Shown in pieces: positions 6,401 through 6,912 of a stretch of DNA of 6,912 nucleotides. The notes below the pieces were generated by a model. It was given only the letters and a program-made list of their open reading frames with translations, was not told where the DNA came from and did no database searches. Made by a program: the position numbers and the translations under genes. Origin of the DNA: an uncultured Rhodopirellula sp. (GTDB lineage Bacteria; Planctomycetota; Planctomycetia; Pirellulales; Pirellulaceae); contig CAJXTM010000191.1 in NCBI GenBank assembly GCA_913061385.1, positions 1 to 6,912 on the forward strand, in the 5' to 3' direction. How positions within the stretch are numbered: the first letter of the stretch is position 1; each line of letters starts with the position of its first letter.

Positions 6401-6912
6401 GAGCGGCAAACGGTAAGCCTGAGACTTGCGTTGATGGGGTTGCTAGGTGACAGCAAAGCCAAGCAGGGGAGTGACGCCAAACCATTGATCGATCTAGCGT
6501 CCGAGTCGGATGACATTGGATTTAAAAACCGAGCGGCCAATGTATTGGCGGTTCAAAATCGCCATGCTGATGCGCTGAAGCTGTTTACAATCACTGGTTC
6601 TGGAACGGAACGGTTTCGAAGTGCCAGCCGCGTTACCGAGTGGGCCATCCGTGCGAACGAGCGAGACCAGGCGATTGAAACAGCGTGGCAGGCCGTGAAC
6701 GCTGCGGCATTGAAACGTGATCGTAACTATGCATTGGCTCTGTTGGTTGAGTCTTATCGCCTGAAAGAAAAGACCGCTGGTGTCGAAGCTCTGGTTGATG
6801 AGTTCAAGCGTCTCAATGATGCGTCGGAACCGATGACGTCCCAGATGCAACGAGTTTGGATTGACCTACTGCGTGAATTGGGACGGTACGACGATGCGAT
6901 TTCGCTGCTGTC
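3410..6912 (+). CDS. Giant membrane protein: double VWA, GATase1-like domain and TPR-like region (3' end outside window)
   Basis: One uninterrupted frame runs from ATG 3410 to the window edge, 1167 codons plus two bases, with no stop. Segments in order: hydrophobic helices at about 3-20 and 34-50; a first VWA-like domain with LDRSSS (D64, S66, S68), S125 at the usual threonine position and D148 in ASDS; an Ig-like stretch (about 175-270); the first half of a GATase1-like domain (LLYLGD 278-283, VMLDD 323-327, GLVMSGGRASFGG 351-363) with no nucleophile cysteine; a second VWA with complete MIDAS (DTSGS 397-401, T464, LTDG with D492); the GATase1-like tail (LPELAGY 588-594, WRYGLGR from 620); a membrane segment at about 801-819 followed by RRLPRRIK; a further hydrophobic segment (833-856); then helical TPR-like repeats to the edge (for example 938-953, 972-990, 1153-1167). 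The VWA/GATase1-like part is a known partner of MoxR/DUF58 clusters. Most of the protein should lie outside the cytosol. Its ligand is unknown, and the TPR extension looks like a gene fusion. Confidence 0.92.
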   Translation, partial: MILLHPLMLLFAAVALVPWVGPWKGSNPVQNVMRSLVFLLIAGAMAMPHLQVGQSKPCKVLVLDRSSSISDASKAQSLSQLKAFQASTDSHLVTFGELLAPDDVSGFASVTRIEEHPSRGESPLSAGIARAQALIPWGASGSVTIASDSLATRPDDDRAVAALRQQSVPVHWVELETVARSATPVGVTWESPLRKGTDSRLEVRVASTEDNNNGSLVLKSGESELARVSFNGPGQQTVSLSFEPEEAGFLDAVIVAQNSDGSKNELAIVLPILPPHQLLYLGDRQTDAAVKLASMLGPSFEVSTVNIKDAEQLQSALNRTDLVMLDDQPAEAVNPIAEQQLVEAVQNDGLGLVMSGGRASFGGGGWHDHPIESLLPIELVQKEEKRDPSTSLVIVIDTSGSMSGVRVQLAKEVSRLAMKRLLPHDKVGIVEFYGAKRWAAPLQPASNAIELQRALNRMDAGGGTVILPALEEAFYGLQNVDTRYKHVLVLTDGGVESGDFESLMRRMANEGINVSTVLAGGGYHSEFLVNIANWGKGRFYNVPNRFNLPEILLKQPSTTKLPSYRPGQHLVQARGGRGWWGDVDTKQLPELAGYVESKPRAGSEILLETVAEKHPVLSTWRYGLGRVTTLTTEPLGEGTKPWQKWTEYGNALARILQRSTGDMRDPFHYEVEFDGGDLFIHAMRQQPRGVNYVDTHPVARLFGEKSEISFLRRSPDRYVARMPIPSMGQTIRLETSSSSTPQRWNLMAVMSPVASEEFVDPMNSIDAEQLTLLTGGQRMSLTSVWSDAPASQAKGKTLLSLAPWLYGVALFLFIAEIVYRRLPRRIKPMSGSLRATAAALLVTLMLQTPLLQTRLLHAADTPSPDALSPAVVTAANKLIDSGTRDGINEQAVAVLFDTAILEEGNLQGILDWLADSSDDLTVPRNRVIAEIELQLAARRGDLQRASDLLGELLKQKDVAAARRDLQLTQAKFHDALGETDDAKKIYTKLTTLDLSQSERQTVSLRLALMGLLGDSKAKQGSDAKPLIDLASESDDIGFKNRAANVLAVQNRHADALKLFTITGSGTERFRSASRVTEWAIRANERDQAIETAWQAVNAAALKRDRNYALALLVESYRLKEKTAGVEALVDEFKRLNDASEPMTSQMQRVWIDLLRELGRYDDAISLL
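5945..5974 (+). repeat. In-frame 15-bp tandem duplication in the hydrophobic junction segment
   Basis: Two adjacent 15-base units, CTGCAGACACCGTTG (5945-5959) and CTGCAGACACGGTTG (5960-5974), differ at one base. They encode LQTPL and LQTRL (residues 846-855) and keep the frame. They lengthen the segment that links the membrane anchor to the TPR-like region. Confidence 0.9.

Noticed and set aside
1..6912. A MoxR-VWA type phage-defence system or other new system
   Set aside because: No nuclease, protease, phosphatase, reverse transcriptase or other effector domain is visible, and the gene content fits the known MoxR/DUF58/Bat membrane module.

Overview
The window is one end of a contig carrying a co-directional plus-strand gene cluster: MoxR-family AAA+ ATPase, short-form DUF58 protein, BatA-like membrane protein, and a very large membrane protein combining VWA, glutamine-amidotransferase-like (GATase1-like) and TPR regions. 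This order (MoxR, DUF58, then VWA/BatA membrane proteins) is the known MoxR/Bat-type module. The long, divergent BatA-like and VWA/GATase1-like proteins, the mid-range GC and the weakly conserved sequence suggest a Planctomycetota-like bacterium (Pirellulales-type), probably from a metagenome or draft assembly. That assignment is inference, since no rRNA or marker gene is present.

Layout. Bases 1-15 are not genomic: they match the 3' end of the Tn5/Nextera mosaic-end adapter. The MoxR gene therefore starts truncated at base 16, just before its Walker A motif, and ends at 849. An 81-bp gap leads to the DUF58 gene (931-1833, with a possible TTG start at 907). Its stop overlaps the start of the BatA-like gene (1830-3413) as ATGA, and that gene overlaps the next one (from 3410) in the same way. 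The last gene stays open in one frame for 3503 bases to the window edge (at least 1167 codons) and is incomplete at its 3' end.

How the parts may work together. In characterised relatives, MoxR ATPases act as chaperone-like remodelers of VWA proteins, and DUF58 proteins are their usual soluble partners. Here the ATPase and DUF58 protein are predicted to be cytosolic. The two membrane proteins are predicted to present VWA-like, Ig-like/GATase1-like and TPR domains on the outer face of the cytoplasmic membrane. The four-base overlaps suggest translational coupling and matched production of the last three proteins. The substrate is unknown.

The most notable feature is the last gene. It has two VWA-type domains, one of them placed inside a GATase1-like domain with no nucleophile cysteine. 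It then continues past its C-terminal membrane anchor, through a segment resembling a former signal peptide with a 15-bp tandem duplication, into a helical TPR-like region. This looks like a fusion of the VWA/GATase1-like protein with a formerly secreted TPR protein, comparable in parts to BatC/BatE of classical Bat operons. I saw no RNA genes, mobile elements, CRISPR arrays or convincing promoter or terminator, and no stretch over 300 bases lacks a gene.
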